A stretch of 64,000 nt of DNA from assembly GCA_963920635.1 (NCBI GenBank), contig OY987298.1, positions 64,625,949 to 64,689,948 on the forward strand. Reading direction: 5' to 3'. The DNA is from Pseudeuparius sepicola (taxonomy: Eukaryota; Arthropoda; Insecta; Coleoptera; Anthribidae). Under the pieces are notes generated by a model. That model saw only the letters and a list, made by a program, of their open reading frames with translations. It was not told the DNA's origin and made no database searches. Position numbers and translations under genes: made by a program. Positions 46,373 through 58,214 of the stretch are shown piece after piece (position 1 is the first letter of the stretch; every line of letters begins with the position of its first letter).

Positions 46373-46713
46373 GTTGAAATGAAAAGGTAATATCGTTATA
46401 ACGTAGAAAGTTCAATAATAGCAACGTAGAAAGTTCAAAAAAAAAATCACAAATAAAATTCACTTCAAGTTTTTCACTTACAATAGAAGTAACTTCATGC
46501 TCGCTGGATGTCGTTGATGCTGCTGTTGTTGCTGGATGCTGGCCTCAGGAGACTGTCCTTCTTAGTGCCTCCGGATCTTCCTGTCGAAGACCCTTTTCAG
46601 CTGGCTCCAATCGTAGTGGTGTGGTGACCCCCGAGGAGACTGTCCTTCTAAGTGCCTCCGGATCTCCCTCGTTGAAGACCCTTTTATCGAGGATCCCACT
46701 TCTGACACCAAAT
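46373..46713 (-). other. 5' leader of the LTR element, with internal tandem duplication and primer site
   Basis: The primer binding site tggtgtcagaagtgggat (46693-46710, minus strand) lies 3 nt inside the 5' LTR and matches the 3' end of a tRNA-Leu (acceptor arm ...TTCTGAC plus ACCA). An about 50-bp segment (aggagactgtccttctwagt gcctccggatct..., ending gaagaccctttt) occurs at 46547-46597 and again at 46634-46685. As untranslated leader it may hold the packaging signal; that is an inference. Confidence 0.8.
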
Positions 46714-47125
46714 TGTTACGGGCGACGTGAAGACGAAGACTTTTTAAAAAACTTTTATTTGAGTAACGCGAGTTACAGAGTTTCGGCTTAGACTACAGAC
46801 AAGACTAGAATTAACACTCTTACTTTACTAGGTCCTATTTATACAGATCTGTTATGCTGAGGTGTTGTGGTTCTCATGGGAAAAGAATATAAAGACAAAG
46901 GGAAGATCAAATTCTACAATTCTTGCAGTAAGCAAGTTTTAACAATACTCAAAAGGAATATGATATGTTCTAGTAATCATTCTAGAACAATATACAATGG
47001 AAAATGATATCTTTGTAGTAAGCATCTTGAACAATAGAGAATGAGAACATAATATCCAACAGTAAACAGAATCAAGGGTAAAAACAAGGTTATGATCAAG
47101 GTGATGCTTGAGGTCGGATATAACA
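46714..47125 (-). promoter_or_regulatory. 5' LTR (promoter)
   Basis: 412 bp, TGTT...AACA. A TATA box, TATAAATA, lies at 46836-46843 on the minus strand, and an AATAAA signal at 46754-46759, about 80 bases downstream. The order fits a U3-R-U5 layout. Confidence 0.92.
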
Positions 47126-47129
47126 TTCA

Positions 47130-49404
47130 TGTTTAAAATGCTGGCTATTTTTTTTTTGTAAATTAAAATAAAAACTTGTTTATTTTTGAGGGTATGCATT
47201 TTTTTTTAAATTGTTCCTGCTGTAAAAAGTTTAGTAATGAATAAATTTTTCGAAAATGCTGAACACTAATGTCAGATTTTTTATAATTATTGCTCTAGTG
47301 TTATTTATTATTTTTTTTTAATATGAATATGAAGAGCAGGGTATCTACCAGAGACAGCCCTTCCGGCTCTCACTCCCTTTCATTACAAAAAAGGAACACT
47401 CGATTATATATATCTAAACCAAACATTTTAAAAGGGTATTCACACCTAAGATGGAACTAAATTGATTACTTACCTGGAGGAATTTCGACGTCAGAAATCT
47501 AAAGTCAAAGTTGACTCGACAACGTATTGCTTCTTGCTTCTATATCTAAATCTTTAGAACTCCAATGTAGAATGAATGTACCTAAATGTTGGTTATCTCT
47601 AGTTCTTTACATATTGATTAGCCAGGTATACTATTGCTAAAGTCACTTCAAACGGCATAAAAACTCTAATTTTTAATTGGTGTCACAAAAATAATATAGG
47701 ACGTAAGGTTCACGCAGTTTTTAAAAATATACATGTTCTGCAAGCAACAATAGCAACACAATATTTCACTTTTAAGGTTGCCGTTAAACACAAGGACATT
47801 GTCAAAATGTCTCTAAAAAACCATATCGATTATAACTATTTACGCAAGTAGGTATCTATATCCTAAGATCTGTGAAATTATGGCACGGCTATCCACCGCA
47901 TTTCGCTGCACAAGTGGCCAGCCGTCGAACAGTGTAACAGTGTAACGTGTAACCCATGCATGTATTGGTAATATTATATTAGGCACGCAGTCACTTGTTT
48001 TTTCTACAATATCTATCTTCTCTGTCTCCTTCATCTCGTTTTACTACTAACACAAGGTTCGGTTAGATATGGTTAAAAAAGGGTTTTGTCTCGTATTTTC
48101 TTGCCGAGGCGCCTGTTCTCGAGCTACCCTGGTAAAGTATAAATGAACTCACTTGGAACACAGTGATATATACGAGGCGCAATCTATTTCATAGCATTTA
48201 CCACGCTCTGTTACTGGTAAAAATATACCAGACTTATAAGCAGAAATCACCCCTATAAAATTCAAAGGTTTTTTGCGGTCGACGTCGACCTAGTCACGGA
48301 GGTAGCCAATAAGAAAGCGAGCGTAGCGATTTGATTCGTAGGCGTTTCGGAGAACCACGGAGCAGGTGTCGACGTAGGCCAGTTAGGCCAGTATAATCAG
48401 TGCCGTGCACGGAAATAAGGATTGCGCTTTATTCTACGGATTTTGGTTTGGTGTATAGACTTTTGTATGGTGTTGTTTTGTGTGAAACAAAATTATTAGT
48501 TTGCTTTGGCTTGAATTATTTCAAAGTTTATTTTATTATTTTGTAGAGCATTTAAATAAAATTTTTATAAAATTATTAAGGGCCGGGCGCCGCCTGAGAC
48601 TCGGTCTTGTCTTACAAAGCAAACGCCGCGCCGCCCAAGCGCTTTTATGCTGTTCCAAGTGACTTAATTTATACCATACCTACTCGTCCGATGTCTGTTG
48701 TTATTCTGTCTTAGACAAAGCCATTCTTTACTAACGATAAAGATAAAATAGTGAAGTTTACTAAATACCCTTATCTCTTCCTTAAAATTATTATCCTTAA
48801 CCAGCATTGCTGTTTCTCCAAACTAATTAGAAGCCCGTGTATTGTATGATCGTGCTTATTTTTACATTGTGATCGCGGCGTGACCTAGGCACATCATCCG
48901 ACTTCTCCCAGTTTCCTGCATGGCCATCTACACATATAACCAAGCGGAAGAGAGGAAGTCAATAACAGGAATTTTGGGAAATACCGCGTGCTTTCTAGCA
49001 AAAGTGCAGGTATTTATATTTTATTGGCCCTAAAGTGTTCATTAAAAATAATTCTGAAAAAGAAAAAGTAAGAAATAAAATAACTCTCACACCCTATATC
49101 TCGGAACGGAAACGTTTCCCTAAAAATTTCATAATCTTTTACCAACTCCGAATCAAGGTTCATCTTTTCACGTTTTGCCCTGGTTTACCAACCTTAGCTT
49201 TTTTAATATTTTTATAATTTTTCCTTATACTCAATTTATCCACAAACGTTCCGTTTCCGAGACACACGATGTGAAAACATGAAAAAAAAAAAGTTTAAAG
49301 GCCCTGTATTGTCAGAACGGCTGGAGCAAACATATACGACATAAGTAATAATACCAATGACGTAGAATCTAACCTATACTATCGTTCCAAACTGGATGAA
49401 GCGT
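47130..49404. other. Non-coding stretch
   Basis: No gene recognised. A poorly AT-rich patch at 48570-48640 (ggccgggcgccgcc) and another at 48285-48400 stand out, but no frame or RNA gene can be supported. Confidence 0.45.
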
Positions 49405-51400
49405 AATACGTGTTCCGTTTTCTTACCGAAGTAACAGAAATCGTTCCGTAATTGGTTTCGATAACATTTCGGTAACATTACGGAACGATACACGAAGTTA
49501 CCGGAAATTACCGAAGTAATCGAGCTCCCGACCACAATAAGTTCTGTAACTTGTGGTGGGGGTAAACATTTGTAACCTATTTTCCTATTTATTCGGTGTT
49601 TTGTGGTTGTAGTTGTTTATAACCTTGGTGTTTTGTGGTTGTTTATGAAATGTGAAAGTCGAGGGAGGGCTGTTATTTTGTATTTGTTTGGCGGATATAA
49701 ACAATTTGCTTCTTCGTAATTCATTATGCACGCCCCGGTCGGATTCGTCCACAGAACACCCTCAACACAACTACAATAATAATACGGTTCTAACCTCAAC
49801 TCTTAACAACTCAAAAAAGACAAATTTGTTAGGTTGATGAAGTAACGAAGGCGTTCCGTTTTGAAAGTTATTTTTTATTACAATTGACAGAAAATACGTG
49901 TTCCGTTTTCTTACCGAAGTAACAGAAATCGTTCCGTAATTGGTTTCGATAACATTTCGGTAACATTACGGAACGATACACGAAGTTACCGGAAATTACC
50001 GAAGTAATCGAGCTCCCGACCACAATAAGTTCTGTAACTTGTGGTGGGGGTAAACATTTGTAACCTATTTTCCTATTTATTCGGTGTTTTGTGGTTGTAG
50101 TTGTTTATAACCTTGGTGTTTTGTGGTTGTTTATGAAATGTGAAAGTCGAGGGAGGGCTGTTATTTTGTATTTGTTTGGCGGATATAAACAATTTGCTTC
50201 TTCGTAATTCATTATGCACGCCCCGGTCGGATTCGTCCACAGAACACCCTCAACACAACTACAATAATAATACGGTTCTAACCTCAACTCTTAACAACTC
50301 AAAAAAGACAAATTTGTTAGGTTGATGAAGTAACGAAGGCGTTCCGTTTTGAAAGTTATTTTTTATTACAATTGACAGAAAATACGTGTTCCGTTTTCTT
50401 ACCGAAGTAACAGAAATCGTTCCGTAATTGGTTTCGATAACATTTCGGTAACATTACGGAACGATACACGAAGTTACCGGAAATTACCGAAGTAATCGAG
50501 CTCCCGACCACAATAAGTTCTGTAACTTGTGGTGGGGGTAAACATTTGTAACCTATTTTCCTATTTATTCGGTGTTTTGTGGTTGTAGTTGTAGTTGTTT
50601 ATAACCTTGGTGTTTTGTGGTTGTTTATGAAATGTGAAAGTCGAGGGAGGGCTGTTATTTTGTATTTGTTTGGCGGATATAAACAATTTGCTTCTTCGTA
50701 ATTCATTATGCACGCCCCGGTCGGATTCGTCCACAGAACACCCTCAACACAACTACAATAATAATACGGTTCTAACCTCAACTCTTAACAACTCAAAAAA
50801 GACAAATTTGTTAGGTTGATGAAGTAACGAAGGCGTTCCGTTTTGAAAGTTATTTTTTATTACAATTGACAGAAAATACGTGTTCCGTTTTCTTACCGAA
50901 GTAACAGAAATCGTTCCGTAATTGGTTTCGATAACATTTCGTTAACATTACGGAACGATACACGGAGTTACCGGAAATTACCGAAGTAATCGAGCTCCCG
51001 ACCACAATAAGTTCTGTAACTTGTGGTGGGGGTAAACATTTGTAACCTGTTTTCCTATTTATTCGGTGTTTTGCGGTTGTAGTTGTTTATAACCTTGATG
51101 TTTTGTGGTTGTTTATGAAATGTGAAAGTCGAGGGAGGGCTGTTATTTTTTATTTGTTTGGCGGATATAAACATATTTGCTTCTTCGTAATTCATTATGC
51201 ACGCCCCGGTCGGATTCGTCCACAGAACAACCTCAACACAACGACAATAATAATAAAGTTTTAACCTCAACTCTTAACAACTCAAAAAACACAAATAGGT
51301 TAGGTTGATGAAGTAACGAAGGCGTTCCGTTTTGAAAGTTATTTTTGATTACAATTGACAGAAAGTGCTCGATTAATTCTGTAAGAAAACGGAACACGTA
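49405..51400. repeat. Four-copy tandem array of a 488-bp unit with array-level inverted ends
   Basis: Copies start at 49405, 49893, 50381 and 50875. Copies 1-3 are almost identical, and copy 3 has an extra 6 bp (gtagtt duplicated). Copy 4 is more diverged and ends at about 51362. The array begins with tacgtgttccgttttcttac (49407-49426) and ends with its exact reverse complement (51381-51400); a near-copy follows at 51421-51440. Each unit holds a hairpin atcgttccgtaat...attacggaacgat. The 60-61 codon frames that recur in each unit on both strands have no known domain and are probably chance. Confidence 0.9.
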
Positions 51401-52399
51401 TAATGTGCTCGGTAAATTCTGTAAGAAAACGGAACCCGTATGTAGATTCCGAAAATCAATAATATAAAGGGCGTTCCATTAAAAAACCATTAGTTTGGTT
51501 CGTCCAGCTTTTACGGAACACCCCAGAGGCGGATCCAGGCAAATCTAAACGGGGGGGCGGTGTGGTAAAAAAATTTTCTGAGGGGCCGGGGTATAAGGGA
51601 AATTTTTAAAATATAATATGTATTTTTGTGAAGAATAAAATGATTTTTTCTCTAAACAAAAACAAAAAAATATTTAACCAAACAAAATAAAAAACAAACT
51701 TAAATAATAAACATAATAAACATAACAAAACAAAATCACAAAAAGAAACAATGATTATTTAGATTTAAAAAATATACCTACTTATCACAAAATAAAATCA
51801 TATTTTCTCTTCTTTTCTTCATTTATGGGTAAGTACATTGCGGTGTATACTTAATAGGGCTAAATTACTTAGTCTGTCTTGGACCATATATTGGTACGTA
51901 ACTAAGTTTTAATTCTTTTAAGTAAGTAAACTGGCAATTATGCAAATTACTTAGTCTGTCTTGGACCATATATTGGTACGTAACTGAGTTTTAATTCTTT
52001 TAAGTAAGTAAACTGGCAAGTATGCTCAAAAATTTCTTGCCGTTATCGGGATGCGACTTCATACTGGTGTTGCCAGAACAAGCTTTATTGCGACACTGAG
52101 GAAAATATACTAAAAACGGTCTTCAATTGTTGGTACACTAGATTGTGACAGGTAAATATTTCATATCCCTAGAATTCCCTAAAAGGCGGCCATATTGATA
52201 TTATTGATAGGTGACGGAGGACAGGGCCGTAATCAACAGAATTTACATTTTACGCACACGAATCCTAAATTTAAATAGGTAGAAATTAACACTATACTAT
52301 GTTCTTTGAAGCATAGAAAAAGGCTATAGTTTCTGTGTTTGAAGTTAGGTTAGAGCCACAGGCACAGAGACCGAATATCAAGGTTAAAGTTAGGCATCT
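51401..52399. other. Non-coding stretch with an 82-bp tandem duplication
   Basis: 51862-51943 and 51944-52025 are nearly identical copies (aaattacttagtctgtcttg ... aagtaagtaaactggcaa). The rest is A-rich and without a gene. Confidence 0.6.
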
Positions 52400-52930
52400 G
52401 TCACAAGTTCTAACGGCCGCCCCCCCCCCGCCCCCCCTGTATCCACCCTGTATCAGTTCCAACAAGACGAGGGGTGGGTGAATTGTTATGTGGATCACTC
52501 TGTATACGCTGGCCACCGGTCGCATTAGCATTTCCCATTTCCTCCGTACGTTGCGGGAGCCACGTTCGCAAACACACGCGCGTTACCCCATCGTGCATGC
52601 AACGCAAGACGGGGGACATTAGTTACAGTCCGGCGGCCGCCGCCGCCCCCGGCCATCCCGAGGGACTCGGCCCAGAGCCCCACGGCTCCGCCGCCGTAAT
52701 GGCTTCGTCAGGCTCGATTTCCGGCGTTTTTTGAGAATTAAGTTCTAGGCGACTGCGCCCCGGTCGGCACAGTATAATACTGGGCAGTGGCGGCTTCGGA
52801 GGGGGAATGCGCCCCCCCCCCTGCGTCAAGATATACACGGTGTTCGCTAAAAAACGGCGCAAGAACAGGGGTCTCCCAAATCCTGCAGTGGGAGTTTGCT
52901 CTTGTTGCGCTTTATCCCATCGAATCAACC
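52400..52930. other. GC- and CpG-rich island
   Basis: Much richer in G, C and CpG than its surroundings; it includes ggcggccgccgccgcccccg (about 52630) and runs of C. Open frames on both strands (86 and 101 codons) follow from the scarcity of stops in GC-rich DNA. It could be the first exon and promoter of a host gene or a GC-rich repeat; nothing lets me decide. Confidence 0.45.
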
Positions 52931-53826
52931 TCGAAATTTTGCTTTTTGATCTTGAAACGTTAGAGAATGAAAAGCTGAGTAGGTGTACAAAATTTCAAAG
53001 TCAAGACCTGTGCTGTGAGCGTTTCCTTTCTCCCATTTTTTAGAATAGTGATGTTTCTGTATCTTTCACGGCAGAATTTTGTTAAGGAAACTATGTAGGT
53101 ACCAAATAAATTTAAAGTTGATATCTCAATTCGTTCGAAAGTTATCGTCCAAACATATTTCTACATCGACACCAATTTTTTTAATATTTTGAATACCTAT
53201 GGCCGAAACAGTCCGACCGCCGCCGTTAGAACTTGCCTCTCGTCCTCGCTGAAAGCCATGCAAAACGCAGTTTATCTATACTTAGTCTTCTTTTTATTTT
53301 CATTTCTTTGTTTGTCAAAATTAGTGAAATAAGTACTTAGTTTTAATCAAAATGTATCAAAACACAAGGAAAACGGCGTTTTATCCATTTATACCTATTA
53401 TTAGTTAGTAAGTACACCTAGTTAAGATCTTATTCGCCCTCTAAACAATTAATTTTCTGGGCGATTATTAAAATAAAATATATGTTCCCCTGTTCATATT
53501 GATTTTAAATTAAGAAAGGAAAAATGGTTCTAAGAACTAAACTGTAAAAAAATAGTAGGTTCCAAGGTTTATTTCATTAATAATCTTCCTCTTATTTAGG
53601 ATAGGACATTTAATGACTTAGAAGGGAATCAGGGGTGAGACCAAATATCAGCCCTCAAATCTCAATATTTAATTTGCAATAAATAATTAAAGTTGTGAAC
53701 GCAAGGTATTCATTTCAAACGAAACGAAAAGCGCGGGAATGGTTGTGACGTCACACCGCTCGATCGATCGATCGGAAGGCAGTGACAGGAGTGACAGCTA
53801 CACAGAATTAGAGAAGGAAGAATGGA
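52931..53826. other. Non-coding stretch
   Basis: No gene recognised. A CRE-like tgacgtcac and a short run of cgat repeats lie at about 53737-53775. Confidence 0.45.
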
Positions 53827-54248
53827 AATACGCCATATTAGTCTGACGGCACGTAGTGGGCACTGTATTCAAACAACCTCGTAGATACACGGGCGTTTTT
53901 GTGTTTTTGACTAAAAAAATTATTTAAATCTATTTTGCACCTTCTGCAGCATCGAAACTTCGCGAAAACCCGCGGAAAAACCGAAATTTTGAAAGATTTA
54001 TGCCGTATTTACGTCCGGCCCGGCCGCTGTTTTCGCCCAACAATCGGCGCGCTATTGATCAATCAAAATTTGCACTTATAAAGTTCAGAATACACTTACC
54101 TTAACGAAGATGGATATTTGTTGTCGAAGAAACCGATTTAAATATTTTTTAGTCAAAAACACAAAAACGCCTGTGTATCTACGAGGTTGTTTGGATACAG
54201 TGCCTTGACCTACCCCACTACGTGACGTCAGCACTAATATGGCGTATT
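53827..54248. repeat. Hairpin element, about 103-113-bp inverted arms
   Basis: 53827-53929 pairs with 54136-54248; shared words include cctcgtagatacac, gggcgtttttgtgtttttgact and atggcgtatt. The loop of about 206 bases is GC-richer and contains, on the minus strand, ttaaggtaagt, a good splice-donor match. It is probably a MITE; no protein is visible. Confidence 0.7.
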
Positions 54249-57016
54249 GAACGCTAAAATAAACAGGTCGGCAACCCACTTCCAGAGGGATCTGATGTAG
54301 GTCAAAAACAATAAACGCCTAAAAGTTTAAATTTATAACAAGCACTTCAGTGAGGCCACGGAACTAATAATTCGTTGGTCCCGGGATCAATCACGCAAGA
54401 AGTTTTTTTTTTATTTATCACTGCATTCTACCTTCTATATTTATCACTGATTATCATTTTTAGTAATAATTTGACAATGGTTATTATGAAAATTATAACT
54501 CACAATCTACTCCATAGTGTATTTGAATTCAAATTACTTACCTACCTAATATGAAATTGTCAATAGCAGCAGGAAAAATGACATACATTGATCGATGCGT
54601 AAGCTCTTTTTGGCCTCGGAGAGAGTTTTAAGACCCGAGGCAACACGGGCGTTAAACAACCTCCTCCGCCAACAAATGCGCTTACGCATCTCACAATGTA
54701 AAGAACTATTTAATACAGCACACATTATCAACAATATCAAGACTGAGATAGACTATAATAAGACGGATAGACAAGGATAGGGCGTTCTCGTTGCTCTTTC
54801 CAAACAAAGCGTGCGTGAAGCTGTAGTTTTGATACATATGCCGCCCATATTAGTTTATACATGGTACCGCCGCCCACCAGAGGCGCCACAACCGCCACTT
54901 GACGTCACAACCAAGGAGGGCGGGTTACAAGAATGAAAAAATTAGTTTTTTTTTGTGAATTGTGGTTCATTTAATGGCAATAAATTACGTTTGAAAGTTA
55001 TATTTTGCAAATTTAATTTTTGTGCAAGTTCCCCATTTTGACAGAAATTTAATATAATAATATTAATTGCTCAGAATGGTATTTTTTCTTGGTAAATGTA
55101 GGTACCTAATTATGTATTTTGGTGGTTAAAACGAGAAAAAATATTATTTATGTGTGATACATCATAACACATTGTGTCATCGATTGATTTCGAAATAGGC
55201 AATAAAATATCCAAGTCAATATTTAAAAAAATGAACAAGATCCCAGAAACGAAATGGCGGCTCAAAAATCTAAAAATACCAGGATGTAGACGAGAAGAAG
55301 TTGCAATGAGTTAGTTTAATTTTTTTTTCAATATTTTTTTAAATGGCACCAGAAAAATTATTCTAATTTCAAAAATTCACTTTTTCCTAAATATATATCA
55401 GCCACCTATGAAAATATTTTAACTTTCTCAAGTCACCCAAAGGCGCAACTTTTCCTCAATATATATCTGTTGAGGTTTCGGAGATCCCCATGTTGAGAAC
55501 CGAAACTGAATCACCCTGAATTAGCACCAATCGAAATATGTGGAAAAAACGTATATGATATTATAAGATTTATCATGTTCACTCCCTATGAGCCCCATAT
55601 GACCAATGACCATATCCCATATTCTACCCAACTAGAATAATAATTAATTCCTAGAAAGTCTCGGCGGGCCGCGGCTCGAGTGACCGACCAGCCCGCCCGA
55701 TCCACCATTTTTCTGGCTTTCCGGCTGGCGAAACATGTTCAATGGTCGGTGACCGGCTATAACTCACTCCGGCTACCATAAAACGCCTGTTGTGCCCGAC
55801 GTTTTAAATACTTTGGTTTGCGTCCGAGGAGCGAAGGTAGCTTGATGGATGGCCCGAAATTGTCTTAAAGCGAGATTAGACGCGAGGCGGACGGGCCACC
55901 CATAAAGGCAAATAGGCGGCGGGCGGGCTTTCGCACTTCTGTTTTGATTTGCCCGGTGATGAATCGTTGTTTGCATGCGCGACGGGAAATTCCCGTCTCT
56001 GCTTCTAGCTGCGGGTATACATGAGGATGTTGACTGTCAATCTCGTCTTCCGTCTTTCGATGTTTCAATGAAGACACTTCGGCCAACTTTAATGGCATTA
56101 AAAGAACTATTTGAAATTGATTGCGCGCGGCTATTTTATTTGAAAAGCTATGTAAAATTGACAAAATGAACTATAAAAGACCCAATAGGGGCGATGTTAA
56201 GAGTATTCCCAAACTGAAAATGAGCACCTGGTAGATGGATGGATAGAGAAATGAGATACTTGTCCAGCTTACCTTTAGTCCACACTTAGTCTGGCTGGTT
56301 TGCTGGTCTTCTCGAAGTACTTCTGGTATAGGTATTACAGCTTCGTGGCAGCTCCCGTTTGTGATAACAGTCTCGCGCTCGGCGTGACACAACACCGAGA
56401 GATATAAGCTAGTTTTCGGACAAAACAAAGGAATCGACGGTTATCTTCATATCGCGATATAGCGAGCAGAGCAGTGCAAAATTGGAGAAATTCAAGAAGC
56501 ACGGCGATTTTTGCGGTTACATAGAAAACCGGTATGCTTCCATGTGCACGGCCATCAAGGAAGTCCGTGTCTCGTCATAATTAATTGAATGATGTATTAA
56601 TAAACAGATAATTTGGGAATACTTTCTTTTCAAAATTACCCATAACTTAAATTAGCTATTGTGAACAGAAATTATTCTAAAATTATCCTTTAATATCTTT
56701 AAAACAAAGTTCGATTCCGGTTCGGATAGATATGCCAAGTGAGTATTTTTTGAAAATCTGTCCTCTGTGACAATTACTGTATTTCTGTAATTTCATATCC
56801 TTGGTGGTGCTCTCAAAAGATGCTATTTTCCTGATGAATTAAAAAGTTCAATAACACTTGCAAGGAATTTCTGGGGTTTGTTCCAACAGCGGATTTTAGT
56901 AGTTCTGACAAAGTTCTAGATAATCAGAATACGGAAAGGTAATTCCAGAACTTTGTTGTTGGAACAAAGCTATTATGTACTAGTGGTGTTTTTAAAAATA
57001 TATCTTTTACTATTAT
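54249..57016. other. Non-coding stretch with GC-rich patch and a small hairpin
   Basis: No gene recognised. gatgcgtaagc (54593-54603) pairs with gcttacgcatc (54680-54690). 55660-56010 is GC-rich (cggcgggccgcggctcgag and gaggcggacgggcc) with no domain in any frame. ggatagacaagg at 54765-54776 repeats the word seen near 731 and 1161. Confidence 0.45.
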
Positions 57017-57207
57017 TTATTTATTAATTTTTTAATTCAAGAAAATATAATCCGCCATTTTTGAGCGGCGGCCATATTGAATTTAGTGTTGTCACTAACT
57101 TTATCCTTTTATACTCTTCAAGCCCTTTCATTTGATACCCATATTAAGAGGGTTGACAAAAAATATATCATCCGCCTTCTTGGAGCGGCGGCCATTTTGA
57201 AAGTACC
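57017..57207. repeat. Two copies of a short motif ending gagcggcggccatnttgaa
   Basis: About 57050-57080 and 57168-57198 share atccgcc..ttnttggagcgg and gcggccat, then an a/t and ttgaa. The spacing is about 118 bp. The core gcggccatnttga also occurs near 52188. Confidence 0.55.
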
Positions 57208-57841
57208 ACAATATTGGGTATTACTTATTGTATTGTCACCAGAACTAAAGGTGTATGCAAAATTTCAGCTCAATCGGATGTCAAGAAGTGGTTCTGATTC
57301 AGCTTGGAAGATTTTACTTAAACAAACTAACATAATATCTACATCATTGCAAGTTAAATAAAAGCTTGAAAAAAATAACTTAATTTTTTTTATTTTACAT
57401 ACTCGCCAGCACGCCTAAAATACTAACCTATACAGAGTACAGAGTGCTTCAGAGACAACAATTATCTGATTAAAATATACGAAAATGTTACATATAATAT
57501 ATTTTTATATTTACTAATTAAACACATACACTTAGTAGGTATACGGTACATATTTCTTCTACGACGTACAAAATAAGTATAGGGTGTCAATGTTAAAAAT
57601 TTTATCGATTTTACTATTCAAATTTGGGACTAACTCAATGCTTCTTGCATATTAAATTTATCATTTCAATCTCTGGGTGTATGAGAAAAATTAATAATAA
57701 TTTTAAATTTAAAATAATAATAATTGTAGAATGTTTTTTTTGTGTATTTTGCATCCTTTATTTTTATTAGTGCAAAATAATATAGTAATTTTTTTATTAA
57801 TGAAATAGTTATTATTATTTTTTTTATTTATACACTACCCA
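57208..57841. other. Non-coding stretch
   Basis: No gene recognised. The sequence is AT-rich with A/T runs. Confidence 0.4.
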
Positions 57842-58200
57842 ACAGGCGAACCCATTTATGGGGTAGGAAAATACAATAACAATAGTTACAGAAACATTAT
57901 TACAAAACATACACATTTTAGCTCAAACTTTTTAAACATGAAATTTTACAACTAAGTATGTCAACCTGAGGACTTACTATATTGTTATAGTTGTCACACA
58001 TATTATATAAGGGAGAATATTTTTGAACATTCACTCTAGCAGTCGGCAAGTAGAACAGGTTGCAGTTTCTGGACAAGACACGTGGAACATGAAAGTCAAG
58101 TCTGTGCAGTATATCCGGGCAGTCAATTTTTCCATGAACAATTTTAAAAAGCAAAATTTGTTGACTTTGTAATCTTCTTTGCGCAAGACTTTTTATAGAG
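57842..58200 (-). pseudogene. Non-LTR retrotransposon 3' fragment (Jockey/CR1-like)
   Basis: The minus-strand frame 58154-57918 reads LFKIVHGKIDCPDILHRLDF then HVPR and a Pro/Arg-containing tail, the typical C-terminus of insect Jockey/CR1-like RTs. It parallels the tail at 3289-3531. The rest of the element is missing, as expected from 5' truncation. Confidence 0.6.
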
Positions 58201-58214
58201 AAGCGCTCAAGTCA

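Larger units (their letters stand above)
38442..47125 (-). mobile_element. Ty3/gypsy errantivirus-like LTR retrotransposon, nearly complete
   Basis: An 8,684-bp element read on the minus strand. Identical-length LTRs (412 bp, TGTT...AACA) differ at only two positions (38491/46763 and 38644/46916), and the 4-bp target duplication ttca flanks it (38438-38441 and 47126-47129). In transcription order: 5' LTR, tRNA-Leu-type primer site, leader, gag, protease, RT/RNase H, integrase, macro domain, env, polypurine tract, 3' LTR. About 0.5% LTR divergence marks a recent insertion, yet pol has two frame changes and one nonsense codon. The env gene and pol order place it with insect errantiviruses. Confidence 0.95.

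Noticed and set aside
38442..47125. Horizontal gene from a bacterium as the origin of the macro domain
   Set aside because: The motif order and catalytic pair match the eukaryotic OARD1/TARG1 type, base composition equals the rest of pol, and it is in frame with integrase; capture from an animal host is simpler.
48560..48660. Possible structured RNA gene in the GC-rich patch
   Set aside because: No cloverleaf, A/B boxes or recognisable RNA family could be found by eye.
49617..50819. Recurrent 60-61 codon frames on both strands in the 488-bp array
   Set aside because: They recur only because the DNA unit is repeated; in the diverged fourth copy the frames change, so they are not under coding constraint.
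52474..52928. Proline/alanine-rich frames in the GC-rich island
   Set aside because: GC-rich DNA lacks stop codons; frames exist on both strands and show no family features.
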